Shown here one piece after another: positions 20,572 to 33,333 of a stretch of DNA of 64,000 nucleotides. The position numbers and the translations under genes were made by a program. The stretch is from Galaxea fascicularis (lineage: Eukaryota > Cnidaria > Anthozoa > Scleractinia > Euphylliidae). Position 1 is the first letter of the stretch; each line of letters starts with the position of its first letter. The notes beneath the pieces were generated by a model. The model saw only the letters and a list, made by a program, of their open reading frames with translations. It had not been told where the DNA came from and did not search any database. The stretch lies in assembly GCA_948470475.1 (NCBI GenBank), contig OX419336.1, positions 37,437,872 to 37,501,871 of the forward strand, read 5' to 3'.

Positions 20572-23500
20572 CTACTGGACAAAGATATAACAGAAAGCGC
20601 TCTTTGAAATGCTATTCTCTTTCTTTCCATCGCCGACAGCATTTCCACAGGAATTTCTGTCATCCATATAGTACCATTTCCCTGCCGTACCAAACCCAAT
20701 TCGGGAATCGGCAGCCGAGCGACAACTGGTTGAAGAACCAATGATGCCAATACGAGCTTTAGCTGTATCTCGGTGCTTTGGAATGTCACTGTTAAAACCT
20801 TGAATAGTGCAGTTCTCCTACATGAAGAAGTTTACGATGTTAATTTCTGCGTATTAATATTGTCGAAGCACATTTTATAATATAATTTTTAAATAATATA
20901 TTCAAGTTCACTTTATGTGTATAAATGCTCTAAATGTACGAATAAGCTATCACAGGAAATTCAGTGGAACGAACGTACAAGCTAAAGCTAAACAATCAAA
21001 CACGCCATTGTCCTTAAACCACACAGGTAATAAAAGAAACTTTCCCACGACAAAATTGCATTAGGCTAAAGCCGAATTTCCGCCGACTTTGGCGATGGAT
21101 GCTATTAGAAGGACAAGGACAGTCATGTAACTGTTATATTTGACAAGATCGTAAGCTTGACCACAGGAGTGATTTTAAAGCACGCTTTTATGTAGTGTTA
21201 CCTCCAGTTTCTCTTAATTAGGCCGCGAATGTTTGCGTAAAGGACTGCGGAAACTATGGTTTCGATCCGTTGTTCAACAAACGTTTCCATTCAGTTAAAG
21301 TGAGATTTGTAGTCGTAGATGAAGTCAACATTTTGATATCACTTCCCTCGTGTAAACGACCGCGGAAACTATGGTTTCGATCCGGTGCTGCTACCGCAAG
21401 TGTTACCACAAGTTTTCTGCATGCTGTTACTGATAAATTTAGGATCACGTTCTTATGACTTTCCAAGCTCTTTAACCAGCCATCGATGTGCTCGGCACTA
21501 AAACACTACTCTCGAAAGTACTTTACCACTAGTGAACCTTGTAAATTTAGTTAGAATCGCTTATTCGACTAGTTCTAGCTGTACGTTCAGGGCACGTTGT
21601 TCTACAAAGGAAATGTACCGATCACTGGGTCAATGCTCGTCGCGAGCGTACTTCATCGTCAGTTTTCGGTGTAGATTAGTGAGAGTTGGCAGCCGGCTAC
21701 GGCGCGCAGAGTGCTGAAGTTCTTGAAAATTCCCCAAGCCTCATTAAAGAAGTGATCCAGAAAGTTTGTTGGCTACTTAATCTATCCCGCAACAGATTTA
21801 AAGTGACTGTACTATACATACTATGTGGCGAATCGCCTATCATTTCTTTCACCTCTTTCAATCGTAGTTCCAACAATATGATAATGGATTGTACATTCTG
21901 CTACCTCGACTGCAACAGGGATCGATATTTAGAGAGTACGTTTTCCATATGATCTATGGCAGCTGCTTTTTAATAGGCGAAAGAGACACAAGGAAGAGAA
22001 GAGCTGGACTAGTGCAATTGCGAGCAGTGCTTATTTTATTCGGAACCACGCCTCTCTGGAGCATCTACTCGTACTAATACAGCTACTCATCAAGCGCCCT
22101 TCTTATGTTTTAGAGACCTGAAAAGGTGTGTTATAGTCAGTGAAAGTCTACTCAGTTTCCTTTAGATCACTCACCTTTATTTGCGAGTTGTTCAGCAAAC
22201 GTTTCCATTCGGTTAAAGTAAGATTTGTAGTCGTAGGTGAACCTTTTGATATCACTTCCCTTAGAGACGAGTTAGAGTGCTCAATTGCGATCCAGTTTGC
22301 TTCATTGTTGTACTTCATACCCAAGCAGATTCGGGTAAAAGGAGTGGACCAATAGCTGCTTAGCTTGGCTTCTACTTCCGCTAGACTTGTACCTCCACCC
22401 TCGTTATAAGCAGTAAAATTGTTCCAGTACGCTGAATCATAAGTGAATGTTTGCTATGGTAAAAAGAAACTTAAATTGGATTAAGTCATACCTATGAATA
22501 TGCTAAGAACTCAAATACGTGTAATGATAACATTTCAAAAGTTTTCTTCTATTTTTTTGCAACACTGCCAACGGGCAACACAAGGGCGCTTTTCTAATAA
22601 TGTTCATTAGAGCGCTCACACCAATCTCATATCCACGGTCATCTTTCCCTTTAACCAGCGGTCAAAGAAAACTTGACTCTGGAACTTCATTACAATTCGA
22701 TCGTTTGCGCATGCTTGAAGTAAACTATTTTTCTCTTTTAACGTATTTTCGACCATATTAGGGCTTATCGTTTTAATAATTGTCTAATAACGATTGCTGA
22801 CCCAGATTCTTAAGGAGGCTGCTCGTTACTTCAAACCAAGTCAAGTCATCTTTATCTACCAGGGTCGCCTTTTCAGCACAAGGCTGGTATCAATAGGAAT
22901 ATAATTCTGCGTAATTAATGACTAATTCAGAATAAAAAAAGACGTGGCATAATTAGATCAGTACAATAAGACGTCAACAAAAATAGTTAACATCACATAT
23001 AATTAGAAAACAATTTCGTAAATACTCGTGCTACACAGGATGACAATAGGCTCCTGGGAGCGGAGACTCCTAGCAGGCGATTGCATACGTTCCCTTTCAG
23101 TAAATAGGGTATCAATTTGCATCCAGACTCATAGTTCGTTATTTCACTTATTGAACTTGATGTGCCTATTGTATTAGTGAGTCCCAAACTGACCTTACTC
23201 CCATCTATCTTCATGACCAGTGTCCATCCGCCATCACCGCATCCATGAATTGGAGTCATGTGACAGAATACGTGAGCATACTGGGAGGGAGAGTGGGCGC
23301 GAATATAGAACGAACCATCGACACGGATACTAGAATTTTGCGAAAATGAACACAAAAAATATTGCAAAACCATCAAATATACTGCACTACATTTACTGTT
23401 ATAACCACTTACAACGCGCACTATAAAATTGGATTGTGAATACTAGACTGCTAGTCCGCCGTTTCTTTCTTCTTCCAGTGAAAACAACGTGGTCTCGTCC

Positions 23501-26500
23501 CAATCCTCCTCGTCCCATTATTTTATTTCAAGAGAAAAATTCGAAAGAGAAACCGCTTGTAAATGCTGGTGTTTTCCTCTCATCTCAGTCTTACTACTCG
23601 TCAATTCATGTTTAGACTGTCAGTTTACGACAGGGTATCATCCCTTCCAGAAGCGGAACACTTCGTTTGATCTTTAGGCTACTTTCAACCGCTGAATGCA
23701 GTAAATTTAAGAAAAAGGACAACTTTTTCGATTTTGTAAAACATGTTTCGCAGAACTTCAGTCTGTCGTGTTCGGTTGTTGAAGCAAGGTATAATAAATA
23801 ACTACAATGTTGATACATACAATAAAGAGTAACAGAATACGTGTCAACGTGCAGTTACACTGAGGGAAGTTTTAATTGTCGTGGTACAGTTGGTGCCCAG
23901 TTGGTAAGTGTGTGCCACTCGGTTCTCCAAATCCTGACTCTATTTCAGGCGAAAACATTCTATTTTCCACATCCGTTTGCAAACCTGGCCTCTACAATCC
24001 GTACCTGTTGTCAGACTGGCTTTGTTGTTGCGTAAAGTGCCGAAACGAAGAACTGGTAAAATTCACGGCTCGAATAATACATTTTGGTTACTTCTCGTTC
24101 TCTATTACTAGAATTTGAATGGAAAAGACAAATACGTTGAAACGCTATCGTTGTTTTCTTGAAAACGATACCCGATTTAAGAGCATAATGGTCAAAATCT
24201 TTATCAGGCCCGTTTTCAGACCAAAACGCCTCAAAAACCATACCCTCAGGAGGCGGCACATTCCTATATAGCTTATATAGGGGGGTACCCCTCCCCCCAC
24301 CCCCGGGACATAAAGTTGTTAGACGATGAGTAAATATTATGAATACTCACCCGGATTTGTCCCAGATTTCTTTACACGAAATAGGTAAGTTGTCGTAGGA
24401 ACCTAGCAAAAATAGTATGCATTATCAACATATAAGGTAGCTATCGATATCGGATGGGATATAGGTGGTTTGCAGCCAATCTTCATAGACAGAGATAACA
24501 ATGGAGAAAAGAACAAATGCTGGTGGACGAACAAAACGAGCAAATGAGAGATCTGTTGTTTACCGTCCACCAACATGACAGCAATAACGTAAAGTGAAAC
24601 CACCTGTGAGAGGACAGGCGAGCATTTAACACGATTAAACAACCGACCATATGAGGTAGCTATAGATCGGGCGGAACATACCGTGAAAGGACAGGCGAGC
24701 ATTTAACGTCATTTAAGAACCGACCATATGAGGTAGAGACATACTAAAGGACAGGCGAGCTTTAACGGGATTTAACAACCGACCATATGAGGTAGCTATA
24801 GATCGGGCGGGACATACTAGAGGACGGGCGAGCATTTAACGTGATTTAACAACCGACGATGTGCGTCAGTAGCAAACGCTGACACAATATCAACACTGAG
24901 GTACCGTAGCTATCGATCGATCAGGCGGGACGTGCCAGGTGAGGCATCAATAACAAAATAAGTTACCTTGAAAAGTAGCTTTGCTGCTACTAAGAGTTCT
25001 TCGACCATGACACCAAATTTATGTTGATTCATGTTAAGACGACCCAGCTGATGTTACCTGATATTTCTATTTACCTGGTCCCGGACGGCAGGCACTCTCT
25101 GACGTGCAGCTGCAGTCACACTGGCTCGCCGGTTCCACTTTCCGTGGAGGAAGAATCCTGTTTGGAGGCTGTTATTTCCGGGATGTCAAAGTCAGATTAA
25201 GAAGAGAAAACATTAGTGATGTTGACCTTAATTACGAGTCAATTTGTGATACATATCTGAGGGAAAAGATAACGCTGTCAGCATTATTTATCTTCAGAAT
25301 GTACTAAGTTATAAGCCTATATCAGATGACATTTTTTATTTTTATTTTAATAACGGAGTTGATAACGTAAATTGGCCACTGTACAGGGATTCTACCACAT
25401 TGTTGTCTGGTTTCCACTTCCGGTATAGTTTTATACCTCTGCAGTTTGATAGTATTGCCGAAAGTAACACTTACAGACAACCAGTTAACAGTAAAGAACT
25501 AAATACAAATGAAAGCAATAAACATTGCTGCAGTAAACCAAACTGCGGGAGACATGGTTGCTCCTTATAGAAACCTTATATTTTGCTAATTTCTTTTGAA
25601 GTGACTAGTGTAGCACGTTATAATTTTTTAACTGTGTTCTGCCTATTTAATTTGTTTCATGGGGGGGGGGGGGGTGCACTTTAGAGCTTGTGGGAATAAA
25701 GCTACTTGCAATTAATGCCGTCAATACAATTTGAATTTAATCATTACGACTGTCAAAATTTCAAAGAACTTGCTATCATTCAAATTAAAACTGAGCTTGG
25801 CGGGAGGGATTGGTATCCTCAAGCGTTGCAATTAACACCAACCGTTGACAAAAAAGAATACTATTTTGAACTGATAACGGCTAATAGCTTTCCACTATTT
25901 TTACACTATTTTTGAGTAAACAAGAAACGGTTCCAATACTGTGCGGCTTTCTCAATTGAACGTAATTACCTCAATTCTCATTAATATGTATGAGGAAAGC
26001 ACGAAGGTGCTGGCGTATTTTTGTCTTTTTGTTCCTTCTGCCAAGGGAAACCGAGCTATTTAACTTTCGGCAAGTGGAGACTAAATCGAGAATTTAGAAA
26101 CACAATTCGTGATTTTCGGGATCCTATACGGTTCATAACTACATCCTAGATGGCGGACAGTTGCCAATAAATAGATAAAAATGTTAATGAGCATCACCTT
26201 GTAGAGGCTGCATTTTTTATCTAAATGAGGTGGAAAATATATCAGCTCCGCATATTCGCGTGAAGCAGCTGGAGATGTAAAGGAGATATTGAGCTCCATC
26301 TAAAAAGGAGCCATAACAAAGTGCTGATCGATCGATCCGATGTTAATGTCTTCCGATGTGATAGCTCGTAAAAAGAAATAATGAGCTCAAGTTTGAATTT
26401 CTTTATCAAACAAAAAATTATTTCTCTAAGACCTCCATCTAACGAAATTCCCTGGTTCTTTTTTTGCAAGTATCTAGAAAACAACCTATTTCCTTCGCCA

Positions 26501-27997
26501 TGTTTTCAGCCATAAAGCTAGCAATAAAATTAAATGTGGCTACCTAGTAACTAGTGCCCGAGAACTGCCTTTAGAGGTACACCATTCTAACCGGGCATCG
26601 TTCTAAGTTTATCGCAAGTTCTGCGACAAACGTTACAAAAAGGTTCATCGACACAAGCACCCTTCCAGGGTGCACCTTCAGGGTAGCAAGTTGATGCGAG
26701 GCGATATGGTCATGCTAGAGACGTTCAATGCCACTGACAACTGTTCTTTAATTAAAACGTCGTAACTAATTTTGCTTCTTAGTCTGAGAAAACTTGCTTA
26801 TTAGAGAAACGACTGAATTTTATAGCCTGTCTACCTAATTACACGCTTGGTGTTAAAATTAAACTGTGGACAGCCCTTTGTAAATCGGGGCTTTTGCGAT
26901 TGCACTGTTGCGGTCCAGATTAAATTCACTTGGCGATTTTTTTAATAAAGGAAAACGTAAAACGAGAAATACGTAAAGACCAGTTGAAAACAATACAACA
27001 GAGTAAGTATGAAGGACAGACGAAATGCAATGGAAGCCGCGCAATTGCCATTTGTTAAAAACATTCAACTTATTTTTTTTAGTCATCGCCATTTCTATAG
27101 AATGTATTCTGACCCGGTAAATAAAAGCTCTACAGGAGTACCAGCTCTCCCGTCGTGCTCTTGGAGTTGTAGACACAACTTTACTTTGAGGAGAGGAGAG
27201 AACAAATTCAGCCATTCACTTTAATTGACAACAAAATGCGTACCAAACAACCTTAAATGATTACCGGGAAAAATTTTGAGTAACATTACACAAGGATGAA
27301 CACGAAAACGTTGTAATGGATATCATTGCATGGGCAAGTCCAGCACCCAAATCTGAATTGACTTATAAAGAGCAACGATACTTATTTTTAAAGTATGTAG
27401 CAAAATATATACTAAACATTCGTCAGTTTCGAGTCACGCAGGTTTCTGTATTACAGCTGAACACCACAACAACAAAAATCAGCCAAGTAGCTCATAAAAG
27501 CGGTTCTAATTTTTAGCTTCTCTTACTGTCGTGTTCAAACGAACGTCGGCCAAACAGAATTAAACTTACAACAATTTTGGTATTATCAACAGAGTTGATA
27601 AATGTAAATTGACCACCGTACAGGGATTCTAAAAGCTGACGTTTCGAGCGCTAGCCCTTCGTCAGAGCGAATCGAGGAATTAACTTACCCTTATCTGATG
27701 AAACATAACACCCTGCATTTTCACAACTTGATCTGTTCCAGTAAACGGTGTTTGTATGCCGTGATCGTGTAACTCACAGGAGCCCGTGATTGTGTTGTAA
27801 TTGTACGAGACACACATACTGTCACCTTGGCAGGCTAGGGTACATTTCATCCAATCTTTGGTGGAAAGCGTTTTTACGACATGGTTCGCAAGGTAACTGT
27901 CCCTTTCAGTTAGTAAAAATCCACTTGCGAATGGTAGGACGAAGAAAAAACTAACGGATTTAAGAAAACTGAGGCTCGATAAAGTGAAATGTTCCAT
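20572..27997 (-). CDS. Secreted PAN/apple plus fibrinogen-related domain protein (371 aa), skeletal-organic-matrix-like
   Basis: Minus-strand exons, in order: 27689-27997, 25075-25168, 24351-24402, 23194-23329, 22175-22453 and 20572-20817; total 1116 nt, phases 0,1,2,0,0, one stop. Residues 1-26 are a signal peptide (MEHFTLSSLSFLKSVSFFF, cleavage near ASG). Residues 27-103 form a PAN/apple domain (DWMKCTLACQGDSMCVSYNY, GSCELHDHG). A short linker follows (QCDCSCTSESACRPGP). From about 140 comes a fibrinogen-related region: SCKEIWDKSG, DGGWTLVMK, YWSTPFTRICLGMKY, and the tail ARIGIIGSS..SADSRIGFGT with a C-terminal CYIFVQ. This tail recalls coral skeletal organic matrix protein 5-type sequences, from memory. 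Likely role is extracellular matrix or ligand binding. The 94-bp second exon has a weak pyrimidine tract. Confidence 0.85.
21270..21348 (-). pseudogene. Duplicated fragment of the fibrinogen-domain exon
   Basis: Inside the last intron of the PAN/fibrinogen gene, the minus strand repeats the 3' half of exon 22175-22453: TTTNLTLTEWKRLLNN is preserved exactly, with divergent ends and no splice donor. Direct repeats of CGGAAACTATGGTTTCGATC at 21248 and 21362 bracket it. It is a partial duplication, not an alternative exon as far as I can see. Confidence 0.75.
24611..24858. repeat. Four-copy minisatellite
   Basis: Units begin AGGACAGGCGAGCATTTAA at 24611, 24688, 24748 and 24821 (the last reads AGGACGGGCG). 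Each continues with ACAACCGACCATATGAGGTA, and most with AGCTATAGATCGGGCGG. Unit lengths are 77, 60 and 73 bases. The array lies in an intron of the PAN/fibrinogen gene. Confidence 0.85.
25345..25415. repeat. Dispersed repeat piece (GTTGATAA..GTACAGGGATTC)
   Basis: GAGTTGATAACGTAAATTGG and CCACTGTACAGGGATTCTA recur at 27590-27635 nearly unchanged. There they lead into CTGACGTTTCGAGCGCTAGC. Related text occurs at 2360-2398 in the opposite orientation and in decayed form at 37785-37820. Confidence 0.6.
25661..25674 (+). repeat. G14 homopolymer
   Basis: An uninterrupted run of 14 G lies in an intron of the minus-strand gene. On the transcribed RNA it would be a C run. It is a likely site of sequencing or assembly error. 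Confidence 0.9.
27588..27672. repeat. Dispersed repeat with GACGTTTCGAGC core
   Basis: CAGAGTTGATAAATGTAAATTG, then CCGTACAGGGATTCTA, then GCTGACGTTTCGAGCGCTAG and CCCTTCGTCAGAGCGAAT. It ends just before the splice donor of the PAN exon (27688), so the first intron of that gene starts within a few bases of the repeat. Confidence 0.65.
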
Positions 27998-30900
27998 TAG
28001 GTCTTTAGCTATCACACCGGACTGCTCTTGACCTTGCCACATTTCTTGCACGGGATGATTTCTGAATTTGCCTCGCACCAAATTTGCCAATTAATGTGTG
28101 TTTTTTTTCGTTGAAAATTCTGGAAATGCACCATATGTGTAACCCAAAATTGACACCACGTCAAGATAGTCAACCAAACTGACAGACTGGCTCACATCAA
28201 TTCAACCCGGTTCAATAAAGCTATCATCCACGAAAAACAACTGAGAATAATTACAAACAGAAAATGCAAACAAAGAACTAACTTTCCCCAGCGATTACCG
28301 AGGACTTGAAAGGGGATTCTTTGACTACCTTGACTCCATTCAAAAGATTTGATCCATTTCGCGCTCGCAGGGAATTACTAATGGCGACTAACTCCACTGA
28401 CACCTTTTGAAAACGAAATGTCATTTTTCCATTGGATGCAAATAGCTTCATCAAGATTTCATATTGTCTTGGAAAGGTCCTCGTATTTATTGTCTTCCTT
28501 CTGTATTTGGTCAGGTGTTATAGATAGGTAAACAAAAAAAATCCACATTGTTGGTATCACATTAATATTGTCAACTTGACCGATTCTTTTGCTGTTTTTT
28601 AACCGAAGAAATATCAACCAAGTTTCGCGCGATCAAAGATAAAAACAGATATAGTTCTGGAGAGTGAAATTTACTTTTCCAAGCGTTTTCTGGTGCAATA
28701 ACCAGAGTCTATCAAGTTTCAAATAGATAAAAGGGTTTTCTGTTCTTCCGCAAACATCTCAAATTACGAGTCATAAAATGTTCAGAAAATTTCCCTTCAT
28801 TAAGCCCGGTGAGATATTGCACCTTAGTAATTGCCAGCCAAGATCCAGTAATTTACTTTTTCATATTTACTTGGTTGAGGTCATCATTTGACATGTATGA
28901 TGCATCTCGCCAACGTAAAAAAACAATACCCTATACTTATAATATGCTACCTCAAGTAACCTTTATTAAGATGACAACAAGTACTTTGAGAACGAAATTG
29001 AAAAATGGAAGTGTTTTAATGCAATGTTAATCAAGTTTTCTTCTCCAATACTGAATTGTCTTGCGCTAAGTCACGAGTAAGGTTGGAGGTAATAAATTAA
29101 GGAAACAATGTTATAAAGGCGGTGCGAAAGGCATACTTAAAACGAAAACTAAAATACAATTTTTGAGTGTGATGTGTCTTGAGAGAACTGACATAAAACA
29201 GGAAAAACTCTAGATATTAATGACTTCAGGAAATAACAAAAGAACGAAAAGCAATTTATGATATGTTAGCCCTGATTCGCAGTGCCACAGCTGTAAAATT
29301 CATTTTATTTCCACAACAAAAGAGTAAAGCAAATTTGGTAGACATTTTCAAGGGTCAATGTAAAAGGCACTTATTGAACTTTTTAATTTCTAAAGAAGCT
29401 GGAGATTTTTTTCATTCTAGCTTCAAGGTCCATGTCATATATCAGTACAGTACTGTTGTAGACATATTTGAGATCATGTGGCCGGTGTTTCTGACACCAC
29501 TACTAGATCAAAACAGTGGGTAAAGATAATTTAAACCAAGGGTTAGAAAATTTTAGGGTCCCAGTCGACTTTTTGGCCTTAGGGTTATTTCTTAGGCTCA
29601 TTCGTTCGGGTGAAGCGGGTTTGAAGGTCTGGGCAAGGGCATGAATAAGTCACGTGACTAAAACTCCCGGCACACTCAGTGAGCAACTTGCTGTTGTCTG
29701 GCGAACTTGAGCTCAATTCAGTTCTGATCGAGTTTAATTGTCATTTTCAAAATATCCAGTCATCCTCTCACTTCCAATTTCTCGAGACCAGTGAAGTGAG
29801 GAGACGCGCGCCTGTCTTATGATGGACACAAGACATCATTCGTTATTGGCACCTGGGACAGATCTTCACAAGGTCGTAATTTTTGTAAGGCTTACACGAA
29901 GTATGTAGCCACATTATGTCACGATCGGATTTGTCCACGAGGGTCAAGCGCCTGTCAAGTGGTCTAGTAAGCCACATATGTACGTATTGCGGACCAATTT
30001 TTCTGTTAAGCGGAGCACCATGGTATTGCTCGTGGGCGCGACCGTACGACGACGACGTCGCCCGATGATAGGAAACTTATGAATCGACGACTTTTCCACG
30101 ACGGCGCCGTTAGATTGTGTGACATACCCATTGCGCATGCCTATCGGGGCACTTGCCGGCGTCGCGCCAAAATCGACGACGTTGATTTGAGTGATTTAAT
30201 TTCCCGCGTCTTGGAAATAGCAAGGCGTGAGATTCATTTCTCAAAGTTTTCCTCCGATACTTCAGATGTTTTTGCCAAATAATTCAAGTGTCATATTTGG
30301 GGCATGTTCTTGATATATGTTTTTGAGTTTTTGACTGTTTTCATTCAAGTTACGGCCTTCTACAGCGTTATGGCGAATAGTCCAACTATTAATGAAAGCG
30401 CTAAGTAAGTGGTTATCTCGTCAGGTACCTGCAGCTGCTTTGCAAATTCATAAAATAAATAAAAATCAATAACTTTTGTTTACCCTCGGCAGTATTAACA
30501 GCACACAAATGCTAGTGTGGCCGAGCAATTACATAAAACAAACAATATTAATTCAAACAAGCATGACATGATTGACAATAAGCTTATACTATAAATGTGT
30601 AAGATCCCTGGGCGCTAGTTCGTTTGTTTTATTGTTTGTGTGTCACACCTTCGTTCCGAGTTGTTTTTGCAGTTCATCGCAATTTACACCTTTATTTTAG
30701 TCTCGTCGTGTTGTGCATGTAATTACAGTGCTTGCCATATATAAGCCTTAGTTTTCTTGTTTTTTGGGGCATAGCAGTTTTTCCTGGGCAGTCGACGCGC
30801 TTCGCGCAAGTTTCATATTTTGGTTTCCCGTAGCACGTATAGTGAAATTCTCGCCTAAGGCAGTTTATTCCGCAGTTTTAGTAGCCGTAAGTATAGTCTT

Positions 30901-33333
30901 TATCGTCGTTTCTTGTTAGCTGTATATTTCGTTGGCAGTCGGTGCAATTCTTTTTATTCATGTTGTAACTTTTAGTTCGTTTATCTTTTAGTTTCAACCT
31001 ACGGTTTATTGTCAGTATACGTACCGTCGAGTTGAGAAGGTTTATCGGCAGTTATAAAATGTTCTCCCTGTCGGTAGAAACGAGCTCGGCCTTGCAATTC
31101 GTCTTTTGTTTTTTCGAATTTTGGTTGCGTTGTTCCAGTACGGAATCTGCATGGCGAACAAAGTAAGTTACTTTTTGAACTTCTTTTTTGAGTGGTGTCG
31201 AAGAGTACCCACTTTGGGGTTTTACCATTTTTTTTTTGTTGTGGAATATTTCGGTTTGATGAGGTTAAAATGTCACCGATATATGTTAGCAAATCTGTGT
31301 CTCAGCCAAAGTACATATATAATCGGTTGTGATGAAAGTGTAACACTGGGACTGTCAATCTAATTTAGCGATTTACACCATTTGTATTGAAATGTAATCA
31401 GATACAATTAAACTGTGATGACGCAAAAGTTCATTAGTCGTTTATGCTCGTTCATGTGGTCTCTTGACCCACAAAGGCCGATGATATTTCGAAAATGTAC
31501 GTTTGCACTTGATTGAATGGTGGTTGTGGCCCTTATAACTAGAGTCCTGGCTTAGCTCGAGTCCTGGCATTGATATTAGTTTATCTGTAAATGCCATACA
31601 AATTAGAAATATAAGGAAAGAACTGTGGAGCTCCGCTTTTAGGCTTGCGTAAATATATATATTAATATTATTAATATCTTAAGACACATCTAAGGTAGGA
31701 TTCAATGAATCCGGCTCTCAAATTTGTAATATTTTTTTACTCTGGCGTAAGACATCCACAACTTTTTCTTATGTTCATTTTAGTTTTTTGCTGACGTCAC
31801 ATGCAACCCAAGAAAGAGAGACACCATCACGGCGCGTCCATATATGGTAAACTCTGTAATTTTGAGTGGCACATTAACTCGAGCACGGGATATCGCACAG
31901 CTCTGAGACCTTAGGATTTTGTTTATTTATTACTCTACAATATCTCAATTTCTTGACTTAATCTACTGAATGATTGATGATTTTATATTTTAATTTACGT
32001 GACTTGCACATGACTAAAAACCAAGAATTGTCACACAACCGGCTGGTGGAGAATGAACTGGAGTGTATATGGGGTATAATCGATGAGGGTGACTGTGTGA
32101 CTAACCGGCGAGGGCAGACGCCTTTTCCGGCTCGCACAGGCTGCCTTATGCACACCAGCCCAAGATCAGAGTTAGAGTCGGCTGTATGTGGTATCAACAT
32201 GGCTGCAAACATAAGGATTTGTATGAGAATCCAATAATGGATTCAAGAAGATTATTCAGACGTACGTAAAAAACCTCAGTAAAAGATCTTACCTTATTTT
32301 TATGGTGTGTTGCTTGCTTCATGTGTGTTTAATATTGTAATGACTGTCAAATTTGCGTACAGCGGCAGCGGCACCCAGTAGCGATATTTGTTCCCGTTGG
32401 CTAACAACAAAAGAAGCGTCCGAGAGAAACGGTTACCCCCTCCCTGGCCCTTGCAAGGCCTCAGCTGAGCTCATTAGTTAATGATAAACTCGGCAACACT
32501 CTTCCGGAAAACAGAAGTGTCACACGCCTGAACAGTTGCTGAACTCTGTTGCGGATGGCCGATCAGTAAACATGAATTGGAGGTGTGTCGCCTTCAGTTT
32601 AATTACTCGGGCTTCCTGTGGAAGGCCCGAGTCTAAATCTGTCGTCCGTTCTTCGTTTTTTTTTTTTTTTTTTTTTTTTTCGTTGTTTTCCACAAACCTC
32701 ATTTCCGGCGTATTTGCGCAGGCGCTAACGATGAACCGGTAAAACCCGGTAAAAACCTGTTTACGTTTTGTTTACGCTTGTCTTGTGTGTTGAAAAGCAA
32801 GGCACAAAGCAACTGTGGATTCCTCGACGGATTTTCAAAGGAAAAAGTTGACCTGTCTACAGCTGTGGCAAATGGTGTCGTATCCGTTCGCGGTAGCCCC
32901 ACACTAAATGATGATGGTGAGCGTACATTTCGAAACGGGTCGTTCCGCGAAATCGAAGCAAACGTGAAAAATATTATGAGATGAAATGAGCTGAATGAGC
33001 TATCAATGAGTACAAAAAGTGCACAAAGGCTTTGACTACCGATGAGAAATGTTCCTTGAAGAAGTTGAGTGGAAACTTTGACACGAACAGTTTAGGTGCT
33101 GCCGAATACAAGATACCCGTTGATGATGAGATTAGAGATACAAAGACGAACAGCAGTAGTAACGACAGCAACAGGAAAGCGTCCATGTTGGGTGATGAAG
33201 AACCCACGCATCGAAGCGAAGATGCAAGTAACGTTTTTACTTTTATGGGTATTGTCACCAGTATTTCATTTCTATTGCATACTTTAGATTGTGGATTATC
33301 AGCTGTATCAAGTCTGTGTAGTATGTTAGTTTT
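27998..33333. other. Intergenic stretch, no supported gene
   Basis: This 5.3-kb region separates the divergent PAN/fibrinogen gene (-) and GH31 gene (+), so it should hold both promoters and the missing 5' exon of the GH31 gene. I could not identify that exon with confidence. ATGGCGAACAAA followed by GTAAGT at 31151-31168 is a possible small first exon but encodes no signal peptide. There is a T-run at about 32658-32681. An open frame at 33032-33376 has no recognised domain. Confidence 0.4.

Noticed and set aside
23841..24035. Plus-strand EGF-like exon (TCSYTEGSFNC followed by GTAAGT)
   Set aside because: Only part of an EGF pattern is present, and it lies antisense within an intron of the PAN/fibrinogen gene with no partner exons.
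24011..24259. Minus-strand open frame starting MPPPEGMVFEAFWSENG
   Set aside because: It resembles translated text I associate with dispersed animal repeats and lies inside an intron of a well-supported gene. No real domain is visible.
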